The position numbers and the translations under genes are program-made. A model generated the notes under the pieces. It did no database searches, was not told where the DNA came from, and worked only from the letters and a program-made list of their open reading frames with translations. A stretch of 64,000 nt of DNA from CAIRTM01 sp963723235 (GTDB taxonomy: Bacteria; Desulfobacterota; WTBG01; CAIYCZ01; CAIRTM01): the NCBI GenBank assembly GCA_963723235.1, contig CAVRPV010000010.1, positions 62,001 to 126,000 on the forward strand. Direction: 5' to 3'. Position 1 is the stretch's first letter. Each line of letters starts with the position of its first letter. Positions 17,835 through 27,291 of this stretch are shown piece after piece.

Positions 17835-18599
17835 ATGGAAGAAACGCGTATGTATCTGTATTTTGAAGCCACGGCGGTGCTCTATACGCTGACCGTTATT
17901 GCCGTGCTGCTGTGCTTTGCCGGAATTCTCACTACGCTGGCTTTGTGGCGCAAAGGCAAGGCCAAAAGCCTGCATCACCGGCTCAGCCCTGCGGCCGTGC
18001 TGAAGGCCTTTGTAACCGATGTTGTTTTTCAGGCCCAGATCCTTAAAATCAGCTTTGTGCGCTGGCTCATGCATTTCTGCATTTTCATCGGGTTCATGGG
18101 CCTGCTGGCGCAGACCTCGCTGATGGCGTTCATCAGTCACTTCTCAGCTCCTGATTCATTTCTGGCGCAGTCGTTTTTTCACGGCGGCGGTGCCCGCGTG
18201 CTGGATATCTGGGGTGACCTTTTCGGAATCACGCTGCTGCTGGGTTTGCTGGTCGCCCTGTGCCGCCGTTATGTGTTCAGGGTAAAGCAGCTTGAAACCA
18301 TCGCAAAGGACACAACTTCGCTGCTGCTGCTCACTGTGATCGGTTTGACCGGCTTTATGAGTGAGGCGTTCCGGCTGATGGATCCGCAGTATGCTGATGT
18401 TGCCTGGTATTCATTCGCCGGCATGCTGCTCTCCCAGGGACTTCAGGCAATCGGTATCAGCCAGATGAGTTACACATTCTGGGTATGGGTGCATGCGGTT
18501 GCATCGTTTACCTTTATCGCGTTCATACCGTTCAGCAAGGCCTGGCACATTTTTGTCAGCCCGATTGAAATTGTACTGGATGCTTCGGAAAGATCATAG
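17835..18599 (+). CDS. Membrane cytochrome b-type subunit, HdrE/NarI-like
   Basis: A 254-residue protein with five or so membrane helices and several His in or next to helices (RWLMHFCIF, FFHGGGARVLD, WVWVHAVASF, KAWHIFVSP), as in NarI/HdrE/DsrM-type quinone-linked b-haem subunits. It is paired with the Fe-S gene 15 bases downstream, the arrangement of HdrED- or DsrMK-like menaquinol/thiol oxidoreductases. The physiological partner is unknown. GGGGG upstream of the ATG is an acceptable ribosome binding site. Confidence 0.75.
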   Translation: MEETRMYLYFEATAVLYTLTVIAVLLCFAGILTTLALWRKGKAKSLHHRLSPAAVLKAFVTDVVFQAQILKISFVRWLMHFCIFIGFMGLLAQTSLMAFISHFSAPDSFLAQSFFHGGGARVLDIWGDLFGITLLLGLLVALCRRYVFRVKQLETIAKDTTSLLLLTVIGLTGFMSEAFRLMDPQYADVAWYSFAGMLLSQGLQAIGISQMSYTFWVWVHAVASFTFIAFIPFSKAWHIFVSPIEIVLDASERS

Positions 18600-18614
18600 G
18601 AGAGGAAGATTGCC

Positions 18615-20053
18615 ATGGAAAATGAAAACAAAGATATGATGAATGAAGCCGACATCCGGGAACAAACTGCTACAACCGGAAGTGAAACCGCCCCGGCCGC
18701 ACAGCCTGAAAGCACTCAGCCGGTAGCCACGGACGCGCTGCCTGCAAACACTGAGCAGGAACCCGCCCCCAAACTTCCGATTGAAAAGTTCAGCGCCCGG
18801 CAGCTGCTTGAGCTTGATGCCTGCACGCGCTGCGGCGAGTGCTCCAACTGGTGCCCGGCCTATGATCAGGACAGCCGCGAACCCCTGACCCCGCGCGGCC
18901 GTGCACGCAGTTTCAGGACATTATCTCCCGGCAGCACGGCGCGTTCAGCGCTGAAAGCTATGCTCGGGAAACTGCTGGGTAAAAAGCCGGTGACCGAGGA
19001 GGAGCTGAAGGATTTTGCCAAAGACCTGTATGCCTGCAGCACCTGCATGCAGTGCCATTTCGTCTGCCCGGTTGCCATCGACACGGTTGAGCTCTGGGAG
19101 CGGATTCGCGAGACCATCGTTGACACCGGCTGCGGGCCTCTTGATACCCAGAAGGACCTTGTGCTCAAGACAAAGAATTATGACAATCCCTGGGGCCAGC
19201 CGCGAAGCTCGCGCGCCCGCTGGGGCAAGCTTGCCAAGAAGAAAAAGCGCATCAAGGATGAGCCCAAGGATATCGTAAAGAGCAAGTCCGAGGTGCTGTA
19301 CTTTGTCGGCTGCACCGCCTCCTATGACAATAATGTTGAAGAAGTCGGCATCAATACGACCAATATTCTTGATGCGGCCGGGATTGATTTCGGCATACTC
19401 GGCAACAAGGAAAAATGCTGCGGCAGCGTGCTTCTGCGCATGGGCGATGCCGGCGAGCTTCGAAAAGCTCTGCAAGGAAAATATCGAGCAGTTCAATGAC
19501 CTCGGCATAAAGACCCTGGTTACCTCATGTGCGGGCTGCATGAAGACCATCCGCGAGGATTATGCCAGGCATCGGCAAACTCAATTTTGAGGTCAAGCAT
19601 ACGCTGAGTATATCATTGATCTGATCAAGCAGAGAAGGCTCGAAGCTGACCCAGCCCCTGAACCTGACAGTCACCTATCATGATCCCTGCCATCTTGGGC
19701 GCCAAGCGGGAATTTTTGATGCGCCGCGTGAACTGATCTGCCTGATACCGGGCGTTAAGCTTATCGAGATGGAGCGCAACCGCGAGAATTCGCGTTGCTG
19801 CGGCGCAGGCGGCGGTTTGAAGTCCGGCTATCCCGACATGCAGAACAAGATTTCCCAGAAGCGCGTTGCAGATGCATTGCAAACCGGCGCAACCGAACTG
19901 GTATCAGCCTGCCCTTTTTGTTATCAGGGCCTGCAGATCGGCATTCAGGCCATGAACGCTCCGATTAAGATGCGCGATATTACCGAGCTTGTCTGTCTGG
20001 CCATGGGGCTTGCTCCGGCAACAGAAGATGATGTGCAGGAGCAGGACGAATAA
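18615..20053 (+). pseudogene. HdrD/DsrK-like Fe-S protein with CCG domains, frame-disrupted
   Basis: After a low-complexity Glu/Ala/Pro-rich N terminus of about 55 residues come two [4Fe-4S] ferredoxin motifs (CTRCGECSNWCP and CSTCMQCHFVCP). Two cysteine-rich CCG domains follow: GCTAS..KEKCCGS..SCAGC, then DPCHLGR..CCGAGGG..CPFC. This is the catalytic Fe-S layout of HdrD/DsrK. Single-base disruptions near 19465, 19566, 19601 and 19640 break the frame between the two CCG domains. Each can be closed by a one-base change, and the conserved residues survive on both sides. Four breaks within 180 bases is dense: either a bad read region or real decay. With the preceding gene it would form a membrane electron-transfer complex. 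Confidence 0.8.
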
Positions 20054-20104
20054 GCGCAGGCACTCGATAGCGGGAATACCTCACACGGGTAACGGTAAAC
20101 GACG

Positions 20105-20887
20105 ATGAAGATGCCGCAACGCTTCGAACGCTACGCATGTATTGTGCTGCTGCTTTGTGTGTGGGAGCTCGTGTGTGCCTCCGGCCTGGTGAATCCGGTC
20201 AGGATTCCGCCGCCGCACAGGCTTGTGCTGGCCATGGTCGAGCTGTTCAGCCGGGGACTGCCGGCAGGGCATCTGCTGCATCGCCATTGTCTGGAAAGCC
20301 TGATGCGCGTAGGATGCGGTTTTTTTGCCGCGCTTGCGATCGGGCTGCCGCTGGGGCTTGCACTGGGCCGCTCCGGGCGTTTGCGTGAACTGTGCACCCC
20401 GGTGATTGAACTGCTGCGCCCGATTCCGCCCCTGGCCTGGATTCCGCTGGCGATTTTGTGGTTTGGAATCGGACTGAAGTCAGCGGCATTCATTATTTTC
20501 CTCGGCTGTTTTTTCCCCATTGTGCTCAATACGGTTTCAGGCGTTTTGACGGTCGACAGGACGCTCATTGATGCGGCCCGGGTCTGCGGGGCCGATGACC
20601 GGCGCATATTCACCCGCGTGCTGCTGCCGGGTGCCTGGCCATCCGTGTGTACCGGCATGCGTATCGGGCTCGGTATTGGCTGGATGACGCTGGTGGCTGC
20701 CGAGTTTACCGGAGTAAAAAGCGGCTACGGGCTGGGGTACATGATCATGACAGCCCGCGATATACAGCGCCCTGATTATGTGCTGGCAGGCATGGCCCTG
20801 ATCGGCGTGGTCGGATTTTGCCTCGATATGCTGCTGCAAAAACTGCAGCAGCGGATTATCGCGACACGCACACCGCGTGCAGCCTGA
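20105..20887 (+). CDS. ABC transporter permease, SsuC/TauC/NrtB type
   Basis: A 260-residue permease with six predicted helices and the family EAA loop (DAARVCGADDRRIFTRVLLPGAWPSVCTGMRIGLGIGWMTLVAAE). ELLRPIPPLAWIPLAILWFG is typical of sulfonate/taurine/nitrate-type importers. It pairs with the ATPase gene 61 bases downstream. No binding-protein gene is adjacent, so specificity cannot be read from the sequence. The linked Nit1-type genes suggest a nitrogen-containing substrate, which is inference. Confidence 0.85.
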   Translation: MKMPQRFERYACIVLLLCVWELVCASGLVNPVRIPPPHRLVLAMVELFSRGLPAGHLLHRHCLESLMRVGCGFFAALAIGLPLGLALGRSGRLRELCTPVIELLRPIPPLAWIPLAILWFGIGLKSAAFIIFLGCFFPIVLNTVSGVLTVDRTLIDAARVCGADDRRIFTRVLLPGAWPSVCTGMRIGLGIGWMTLVAAEFTGVKSGYGLGYMIMTARDIQRPDYVLAGMALIGVVGFCLDMLLQKLQQRIIATRTPRAA

Positions 20888-20948
20888 TGCGGTGCGTATC
20901 CGTGAGCGGCATTGCGATCATGTGTAACCCTTCGCGCAGCTGAAGACT

Positions 20949-21731
20949 ATGGCCCTTATTATTTCACATCTGCACAAATCGTTTTCCCGTGAGGACTCCG
21001 GCGAAAGCGTACAGGCCCTCAGTGACATTTCCCTCACGATTGAAGCGGGCTCCTTTGTAACGATCATCGGGCCGAGCGGGTGCGGTAAATCAACGCTGCT
21101 GCGCCTTGTTGCCGGGCTGTCTCTGCCGACACGCGGAACGATTGAGCTTGACGGCACTGTGATCAGCGGCGTGAGTGATAAAACCGGTTTTGTTTTTCAG
21201 AATTACGCATTGTTTCCCTGGCTGAACGTCATTGACAATATCGCGTTTCCCCTTGCGATGAAGTCGGTGCCCGGGCGGGAGCGCCGCTCGCGGGCGCAGG
21301 AATATGTAGAGCGTTTCGGTCTGCGCGGCTTTGAACACAGTTATCCGGCTGAATTGTCCGGCGGCATGCAGCAGCGGGTCGCGATTGCGCGCAGCCTGAT
21401 TGACAACGCCGAGGTTTTGCTGATGGATGAACCTTTCGGCGCGCTTGACTCCCAGACGCGCACACAGATGCAGCAGTTTTTGCTTTCAGTCTGGCAGGAA
21501 ACGCGCCGCACCGTGCTGCTGATAACCCACAATATTGATGAAGCCGTTTTTCTAGGTCAGCGCGTTATCTGCCTGACGCAGCGGCCGGCCCGTATCGGGG
21601 AAGATATCAGCATTGATGCACCGTATCCGCGCGATGTCACCAGTGATGAGTTTAATGTGTACCGGCGTGCTGTTTTGAGGTTTCTCGATCGGGAGCATAC
21701 CGCGGGCATGCGCGACAGGTCACCATGCTGA
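20949..21731 (+). CDS. ABC transporter ATP-binding protein, SsuB/TauB/NrtD type
   Basis: A 260-residue ATPase with Walker A GPSGCGKSTLLR, signature LSGGMQQRVAIARSL, Walker B LLMDEPFGALD and the switch His in THNIDEA. It energises the preceding permease. Its stop overlaps the start of the radical SAM gene (ATG at 21725), linking transport and the Nit1-type genes in one transcript. Confidence 0.9.
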   Translation: MALIISHLHKSFSREDSGESVQALSDISLTIEAGSFVTIIGPSGCGKSTLLRLVAGLSLPTRGTIELDGTVISGVSDKTGFVFQNYALFPWLNVIDNIAFPLAMKSVPGRERRSRAQEYVERFGLRGFEHSYPAELSGGMQQRVAIARSLIDNAEVLLMDEPFGALDSQTRTQMQQFLLSVWQETRRTVLLITHNIDEAVFLGQRVICLTQRPARIGEDISIDAPYPRDVTSDEFNVYRRAVLRFLDREHTAGMRDRSPC

Positions 21732-22820
21732 GCCGTGATGCAGTGCGTCGTCTGTGTGTTGATCTTCAAAGCAGCGGGATCCGTTTTCCTGACAGTATGC
21801 CGGGGCGATCCGGTGGAGCCGGTCCCGCTGACAGCCGTTACATTATCATTGAAGGGCATTGCCTGAGCGTGCCGGTCTGCAGCTGGTTCGTGTCCGAATC
21901 GCCGTACCGGGCAGAGCCTGTTGGCGCTGGCTCGTTTTTTCTGTATCAGCATGACACGAAGCTGTGCACACTGCAGACCGTTGAAACGCCTGAACTGTAC
22001 CAGCATTCCACGAGCACTGGAACGCCGTACTCCAAAATAGCACTTATACACGGGCGTGACTGCCTTGCCTCAACGCTGTATCAGGACTGTCAATATCGCG
22101 GTGGTCCGGAGCAGTGTCAGTTTTGCGGTATCGGGCTGTCGCTTGATAATGGTGCATACGATTCTCCATAAACAGCCATCTGAGCTGGCTGAGGTGGCAC
22201 GGCATGCGGCACACACCTCACAGGCCACTCATGTTACGCTCACCAGCGGCAGCCGTGTTGATGAACAGGCTGCAACAGCTCACCTGGCCGAGTGTGTGCG
22301 TATGATCAAGCAGCATTCAGGCCTGCCTGTCCATATTCAGATTTGTCCCCCGGAATCCCGTGATGTGCTTGCAATGCTGCATGCTGCCGGGGCCGATACG
22401 ATTGGCCTGCATATTGAAACGTTGTGCACGGAAACTCTGAAGCGTGTTGCGCCTGCCAAAGCAGGCTACGGGCTTGAACGCTACCGTATGGTTTGGCAGC
22501 AGGCCGTAGAACTGTTTGGTGTAAACCAGGTAAGTAGTTTTTTGATTGCCGGTCTTGGGGAATCGGCTGAAAGTTTGCTTGACGGTGCGCGGCAGTTGTG
22601 CCGGATGGGTGTGTTTCCGTATGTGTTGCCCCTGCGGCCCGTGCCGGGCACGCCGCTTGCAAACGAGCGTCCCCCCGCAGCCGATGACATGGCAGCCCTG
22701 TACAGGGCAGTTGCCGCTGTATTGAAGGAGTACGGGATCAGCTCTCAGGCGGCGCGTGCCGGATGCGTGCGCTGCGGCGCCTGTTCGTGCCTGAGCCTGT
22801 TTGAGGATGTGGGGCCATGA
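21725..22820 (+). CDS. Radical SAM protein of the MSMEG_0568 (Nit1 cluster) type, one frame break
   Basis: The N-terminal half carries a cysteine cluster spaced C-x8-C-x2-C (C122, C131, C134; QCQFCGIG) instead of the classic C-x3-C-x2-C. The second half reads THVTLTSGSR, LPVHIQICPP, ADTIGLHIETL and RCGACSCLSLF, matching the radical SAM member of the Nit1-type gene cluster as I know it. A one-base disruption near 22150 separates the halves (LSLDNG, then HTILHKQPSELAEV). The gene overlaps its neighbours at both ends: the ATPase stop and the GNAT start. The reaction is unknown. Identification rests on the family features and the two neighbours that belong to the same cluster type. Confidence 0.7.
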
Positions 22821-23248
22821 ACGCACTGTACTGTCGTGAGGTTGCAGGTCACGGGGAGCGTGAAATCTGTTATGCGATTCGCAGGCAGGTGTTCGTTGAT
22901 GAACAGAAACTCTTCGCAGTTGACGACCGTGATGAGCATGATGAGCATGCCATTCATTACGCGGCCCTGATGCGCGATGAAATTATAGGGACCGTGCGCA
23001 TATACCCTGATCATGACGGGATATGGTGGGGTGGACGCCTGGCAGTGCTGAAGCGCTTTCGCGGCAGGGCAGGGCGGCTGCTCATACAGGCCTGTGTTGA
23101 GCGTGTGCAGCGCGAGGGCGGCGTGCATTTCAGGGCATTTGTTCAACAGGATAATGTTGCTTTTTTTACAACACTGAACTGGATCGCAATCGGGGATATG
23201 ACGCTGATCTGTAATCGGCCGCATCAGTTAATGGAGGCGGCCCTGTAA
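22817..23248 (+). CDS. GNAT-fold protein of the MSMEG_0567/Sll0786 (Nit1 cluster) type
   Basis: A 143-residue acetyltransferase-like protein: YAIRRQVFVDEQKLF, EIIGTVRIYPDHDGIWWGGRLAVLKRFRGRAGRLLI (the acetyl-CoA binding turn R-x-x-G-x-A/G), then a short C terminus. In cyanobacteria and actinobacteria this protein is encoded beside an AIR-synthase-like protein (sometimes fused) and the radical SAM protein, the order seen here. The ATG overlaps the radical SAM stop. The substrate is unknown. Confidence 0.75.
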   Translation: MNALYCREVAGHGEREICYAIRRQVFVDEQKLFAVDDRDEHDEHAIHYAALMRDEIIGTVRIYPDHDGIWWGGRLAVLKRFRGRAGRLLIQACVERVQREGGVHFRAFVQQDNVAFFTTLNWIAIGDMTLICNRPHQLMEAAL

Positions 23249-23267
23249 TGGTAATCAGGAGAACAGC

Positions 23268-24254
23268 ATGCTGAGAGATATTATTCGGGAAATCCGCTCC
23301 TATCCGGGGCTTACACGCAAGCGCGATATTTATCGCGTAACCAATATTCTGCAGACGGTTACCGATTTCGGGGATACGATCGCTGATTTCGGGGAGGACG
23401 CTGCAGCGATCGCGTATAACGGCGAATATCTGCTGCTGGCTGTTGACGGTATCTGGTCAGGCCTGATTGACGCGAACCCGTACGGAGCCGGAAAAGCCGC
23501 GGTCATGGCTAGTGTCAATGACATTTACGCCATGGGGGGCAGGCCCCTTGCCATGGTTAATGTGATCGGAGCGCCATCTGACGGCAGTCTCGATGATATC
23601 GTCAGGGGCATTCGCAAGGGATGTGAAAAATTCAGGGTCCCGATGGTGGGTGGTCATCTGCACCCGGATACCGTTGAAAAGCAGCTTTCTGTTGCGATTC
23701 TGGGAAGAGCACAGCGGCTTCTGCGCAGTAATAATGCCATACCCGGCCAGGATATTATTTTCGCCGTTGACATGGACGGGAAAGGCTATCAGTGCAAGCC
23801 GGTTTTGTCCTGGGACACAAACTCCGGGAAAAAATCGCCGCAGATTCTTGAGCGGCTGGAGATCCTCCCGCAACTGGCTGAACGCTCATTGTGCTCTACG
23901 GCCAAGGATGTCAGCAATGCCGGTGTGCTTGGGACAATCGCGCTCATGATGGAAACGTCTGAAACCGGCGCCCATATAGAGATCGACCGTATTTCCAAAC
24001 CGGATTCCTTCAGCCTGATTGACTGGCTGAAAGCTTTTTTAAGTTATGGTTTTGTCGTGTGTGTCGATAAACAGAAAAGTGCCGGGGTCATTGAGATGTT
24101 TACATCCAAAAACATCACGGCAGCAGTTATTGGCACGGTCACGCAGCAACGCACCTTCACGGTTGCATATCAGGGTGTGACTGACACGCTGTTTGACCTT
24201 GACCGGGAGGATATCACCGGTATCGCACGCGATTCCGGACTGCTGAACATGTAG
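23268..24254 (+). CDS. AIR-synthase-related protein of the Sll0787 (Nit1 cluster) type
   Basis: A 328-residue PurM/ThiL/SelD-fold ATP-binding protein: FGEDAAAIAYNGEYLLLAVDGIW, ASVNDIYAMGGRPLAMVNVIG (the dimer-interface/ATP motif) and MVGGHLHPD, then a C-terminal AIRS-C-like half with STAKDVSNAGVLGTIALMMETS. The family is the third conserved member of the Nit1-type cluster. It has a good ribosome binding site (AGGAG) and ends the operon. The nitrilase, flavoprotein and glycosyltransferase of complete clusters are absent from the window. Confidence 0.75.
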   Translation: MLRDIIREIRSYPGLTRKRDIYRVTNILQTVTDFGDTIADFGEDAAAIAYNGEYLLLAVDGIWSGLIDANPYGAGKAAVMASVNDIYAMGGRPLAMVNVIGAPSDGSLDDIVRGIRKGCEKFRVPMVGGHLHPDTVEKQLSVAILGRAQRLLRSNNAIPGQDIIFAVDMDGKGYQCKPVLSWDTNSGKKSPQILERLEILPQLAERSLCSTAKDVSNAGVLGTIALMMETSETGAHIEIDRISKPDSFSLIDWLKAFLSYGFVVCVDKQKSAGVIEMFTSKNITAAVIGTVTQQRTFTVAYQGVTDTLFDLDREDITGIARDSGLLNM

Positions 24255-24412
24255 GTTTGATGGCTCCTCCGGGTACTGGTATGCACAAGCATGCTTTTGC
24301 AGCAGGAACATGTGGCATACCTTCAGCATCATGTACCATCAGGTAAACAAACATCAGTCGGTTACTGAAAAACCATAAAAATTATTTATAATCACATGCA
24401 AGGAGTATAGCT

Positions 24413-25780
24413 ATGTACTGTTCTACGTGTGAGCTTGAAATCAAGGGAGACGATAAGGAGATCTGTCCTGTTTGCGGTGCGCTCTTGTTGGACAGTCACG
24501 ATGATGGCAGCGTTTTGATCAACCAGGACCGGCAGGAATTCTCTTCCATACAGGACATTGTTGAGGACATCAACAGCTTGATCGAGTCTGAAGGGGAGCC
24601 CGAAACAACAGCTGATTCTGAAGAAGAAGTATTTGTGCTGAAAGATTACGCGCCCGATTCACCCGATGTGGACGGGGTTGCGCCTGCAACCGGGGGAGCT
24701 GAGGATCTGCAGGGTGGAGAATCAGTCAGTGATATGCTTGATTCAATCAGGCAGAGTATTGACATGCCTGAACATGATGAGGAAGAATCCGCAGCTGCAG
24801 GTAACGATCGTGCAGGGTCTGATGAGGATTTTGGGCTTTTCGATAGCGACAAACCGGATTTTTCTGATTTTTCAGAGTTGGATACCACGAGTGATACGAG
24901 TGCGGAACTTGCGTGGGGTTTTGACGATGCCGCGGATGCGCTGCCCATACCGGACGCCCCTGCGCCTAAGCGAAGCCCTGCGTTCATGATTATTTTGATT
25001 GTTGTTTTGTGTGTAGTCGGCGGCTATTACGTATTGAACTTAAACTCAGATAATGCCGGCCGTGATGATCAGGCTCGAACAATACGGACCGTGATGCCGC
25101 TTGTTGAGTCGCAAGTGGATGCACAGCAAAAGCAGTCTGTAGAAGAAAAGCTCAGTACTTCAGATGCCGAAGTGAGTGTCCCGGTCGGTCAAGCACAGCT
25201 TCCCGTTCTTGTTAATGAGGATGCCTTGCGCAGCGCACAGGTCGATTCGCAGCAGCCAGCGTCTGAAAAGCCGGTAGAGACGGTAGCGTCCTTGGCGCCT
25301 CCTGCGACGGAAGCGTTGTCTGCATCTGCTCCGGCAGCTGCCAAAGCAGATGCTTCCGTCAAGTCAGAGCCTGTTCCTGCTGAGGTTGCAAAACCGGTTG
25401 AAACTCCAGTGACTGTTGAGCCGGAAGCGCTGTCTGCATCTGCAAAGGTCGCTGCCGAAGAAGCTGCGCTTGAGCAGTCCAAGCCAGCTTCTGCTGAGGT
25501 TGTAAAGCCGGTTGTGAGCGCTGTACCTGTCAAGGCACCTTTTTACACGGTTCATGCCGGATCCTATCGCACAAAGGCTGTAGCCTCGGCTGAGGCAGAG
25601 CGCATTAAAGCCAAAGGCCACGATGCCTTTGTTGAACGGGCTGATCTCGGACGGCGTGGAATCTGGTATCGTGTGAAAGTCGGACGATTTAAAGTCAGAT
25701 CCGATGCCGAGCAGTTGCTGAAGAAAATTCATAAAGTGCTTGTGCAGGACAGCGTGGTGGTGAGAAACCCTACGGACTGA
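24413..25780 (+). CDS. Zinc-ribbon, single-pass membrane protein with C-terminal SPOR domain
   Basis: A 455-residue protein of three parts. The N terminus is a zinc ribbon (C3, C6, C18, C21). A strongly acidic, probably disordered cytoplasmic region follows to about residue 185, then one membrane helix (FMIILIVVLCVVGGYYVL). The periplasmic part is Ala/Pro/Val-rich with a duplicated block of about 35-40 residues (EALSASA..PAEVAKPVETPV and EALSASA..SAEVVKPVVSAV). It ends in a SPOR domain (YTVHAGSYRTKAVASAEAERIKAKG..YRVKVGRF). SPOR domains bind denuded septal peptidoglycan, so a cell-division or cell-envelope role is likely. AAGGAG precedes the ATG. Confidence 0.8.
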   Translation: MYCSTCELEIKGDDKEICPVCGALLLDSHDDGSVLINQDRQEFSSIQDIVEDINSLIESEGEPETTADSEEEVFVLKDYAPDSPDVDGVAPATGGAEDLQGGESVSDMLDSIRQSIDMPEHDEEESAAAGNDRAGSDEDFGLFDSDKPDFSDFSELDTTSDTSAELAWGFDDAADALPIPDAPAPKRSPAFMIILIVVLCVVGGYYVLNLNSDNAGRDDQARTIRTVMPLVESQVDAQQKQSVEEKLSTSDAEVSVPVGQAQLPVLVNEDALRSAQVDSQQPASEKPVETVASLAPPATEALSASAPAAAKADASVKSEPVPAEVAKPVETPVTVEPEALSASAKVAAEEAALEQSKPASAEVVKPVVSAVPVKAPFYTVHAGSYRTKAVASAEAERIKAKGHDAFVERADLGRRGIWYRVKVGRFKVRSDAEQLLKKIHKVLVQDSVVVRNPTD

Positions 25781-25930
25781 GCTGAGAGAATCAACAGGTC
25801 GCATGCGGCTTCAAGGTTGCGCAGGTGCAGTCGATTCTATTGCGCTGAGCCAGTGCACCGTTGCTGCGCATTCAAAGGTGCGCTGACCGGAGTCCGGCGA
25901 CATAACGTTTCAAACGCAACAGGTTGACAC

Positions 25931-27010
25931 TTGAACTTTGTATTTACATGGCTGAAACGGCAGACCGGCAATCCCCAGGTGGTCATTCTTGCCGGGATTA
26001 TCCTGGCGTGTTTTTTGATTATGTATTTTCTGGGGCGGATGCTTGTTCCGCTACTGGTCGGGCTGGTTATAGCCTATATGCTCGAAGGGGTAATCCGCAC
26101 GCTGTCCCGTACCGGGTTGCCCCGTATCGTGCTGGTTGTTACGGTTTTTTCCATGTTCATGGCCATGCTTCTGCTGGCATTTTTTCTGCTTATTCCGCTT
26201 CTGCTCAAACAGGTTGCGCAGCTCTTCCAGCAGATTCCCAACATGCTTGCAGAGGCCCAGGTGATGCTGACCCAGTTGCCCGAGAAATACCCGCGGTATG
26301 TATCACAGGCGCTGGTTGATGAGGTGCTGGTCGGTTTGCGGACCGAGTTTGTCGGCTTCGGGCAGACATTTATCGCCAACACGGTTTCCTCCCTGATCGG
26401 ACTGTTGACTCTGGTGGTCTATTTTGTCCTCGTGCCCCTGCTGGTTTTTTTCTTTCTTAAAGATAAGGACAAAATCATTGACTGGATCACTGGTTTCCTG
26501 CCGCAGGAACGCAGCCTGAGTATTCAGGTATGGCGTGATGCCGACCGTCAGATCGGCAACTATATCAGGGGAAAAGCCTGGGAAATCCTGATTGTCTGGT
26601 CGGCTACCTATCTTGCCTTCAGCCTGTACAAGCTGCCCTATGCGATGCTGCTCAGCCTGTTGGTCGGCCTGTCAGTGGTCGTTCCTTATGTCGGCGCCAT
26701 CGTTGTGACGGTTCCGGTAGTGCTGGTGGCGTATTTTAATTTTGGGCTCACCGCTTCGTTTTTCTACGTCACAGGAGCCCATGTGGTAATCCAGCTTCTG
26801 GACGGCAACCTGCTGGTTCCGCTCCTTTTTGCAGAGGTTGTCAACCTCCATCCGGTTGCAACGATTGCATCCCTGTGCGTTTTTGGCGGATTATGGGGTT
26901 TTTGGGGCGTGTTTTTCGCAATTCCTCTGGCTACGCTCATACAGGCCGTTTTGACCGCCTGGCCGCGTGGCATGGGCCACGATGCCCCGGCTTTGCCCGT
27001 CAACGATTAG
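25931..27010 (+). CDS. AI-2E family transporter (PerM/YdgG-like permease)
   Basis: A 359-residue membrane protein with the family pattern: paired N-terminal helices (ILAGIILACFLIMYFLGRMLVPLLVGLVIAYML in three stretches), an amphipathic middle region, then VYFVLVPLLVFFFLKDKD, LVGLSVVVPYVGAIVVTVPVVLVA and LLVPLLFAEVVNLHPVATIASLCVFGGLWGFWGVFFAIPLA. The substrate is unknown; the family name comes from one autoinducer exporter. The apparent start is TTG at 25931 with a weak ribosome binding site; no in-frame ATG precedes the first helix. Confidence 0.8.
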   Translation: MNFVFTWLKRQTGNPQVVILAGIILACFLIMYFLGRMLVPLLVGLVIAYMLEGVIRTLSRTGLPRIVLVVTVFSMFMAMLLLAFFLLIPLLLKQVAQLFQQIPNMLAEAQVMLTQLPEKYPRYVSQALVDEVLVGLRTEFVGFGQTFIANTVSSLIGLLTLVVYFVLVPLLVFFFLKDKDKIIDWITGFLPQERSLSIQVWRDADRQIGNYIRGKAWEILIVWSATYLAFSLYKLPYAMLLSLLVGLSVVVPYVGAIVVTVPVVLVAYFNFGLTASFFYVTGAHVVIQLLDGNLLVPLLFAEVVNLHPVATIASLCVFGGLWGFWGVFFAIPLATLIQAVLTAWPRGMGHDAPALPVND

Positions 27011-27101
27011 CTGGCTGTTGAAGATTTTCCCCTGCATGCCTTCCTCGCATTTCGCCCGATTTATTCATCCCGGTAAGTAGTTAGCAGGCTAAAGATTACC
27101 C

Positions 27102-27130
27102 TTGACTTTTTTTCCGGGTTTGTCTAATAT
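27102..27130 (+). promoter_or_regulatory. Near-consensus sigma-70 promoter of the flavoprotein operon
   Basis: TTGACT (27102-27107) and TAATAT (27125-27130) are separated by exactly 17 bases. They lie about 160 bases before the first flavoprotein ATG, giving a leader of about 155 bases in which I recognised no riboswitch. Confidence 0.6.
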
Positions 27131-27291
27131 TCTTGCTCTTAATGTAGCTTTGGGAATAGCCCCTTCTGCAAAGCGCATGTGAAAAACAATACTATCAGCC
27201 GGTGGTTATAACAGAGCCGGACTGTCGGGGACTTGGAAAAAATTGGCAAAAACCGGGAACCAATATTTCTTATTTACAGGTGGAGAAGAAT

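Noticed and set aside
27011..27075. Third copy of the palindromic repeat after the AI-2E-family gene
   Set aside because: Only GGCTGTTGAA matches; the GTACGCC centre and the inverted arms are missing.
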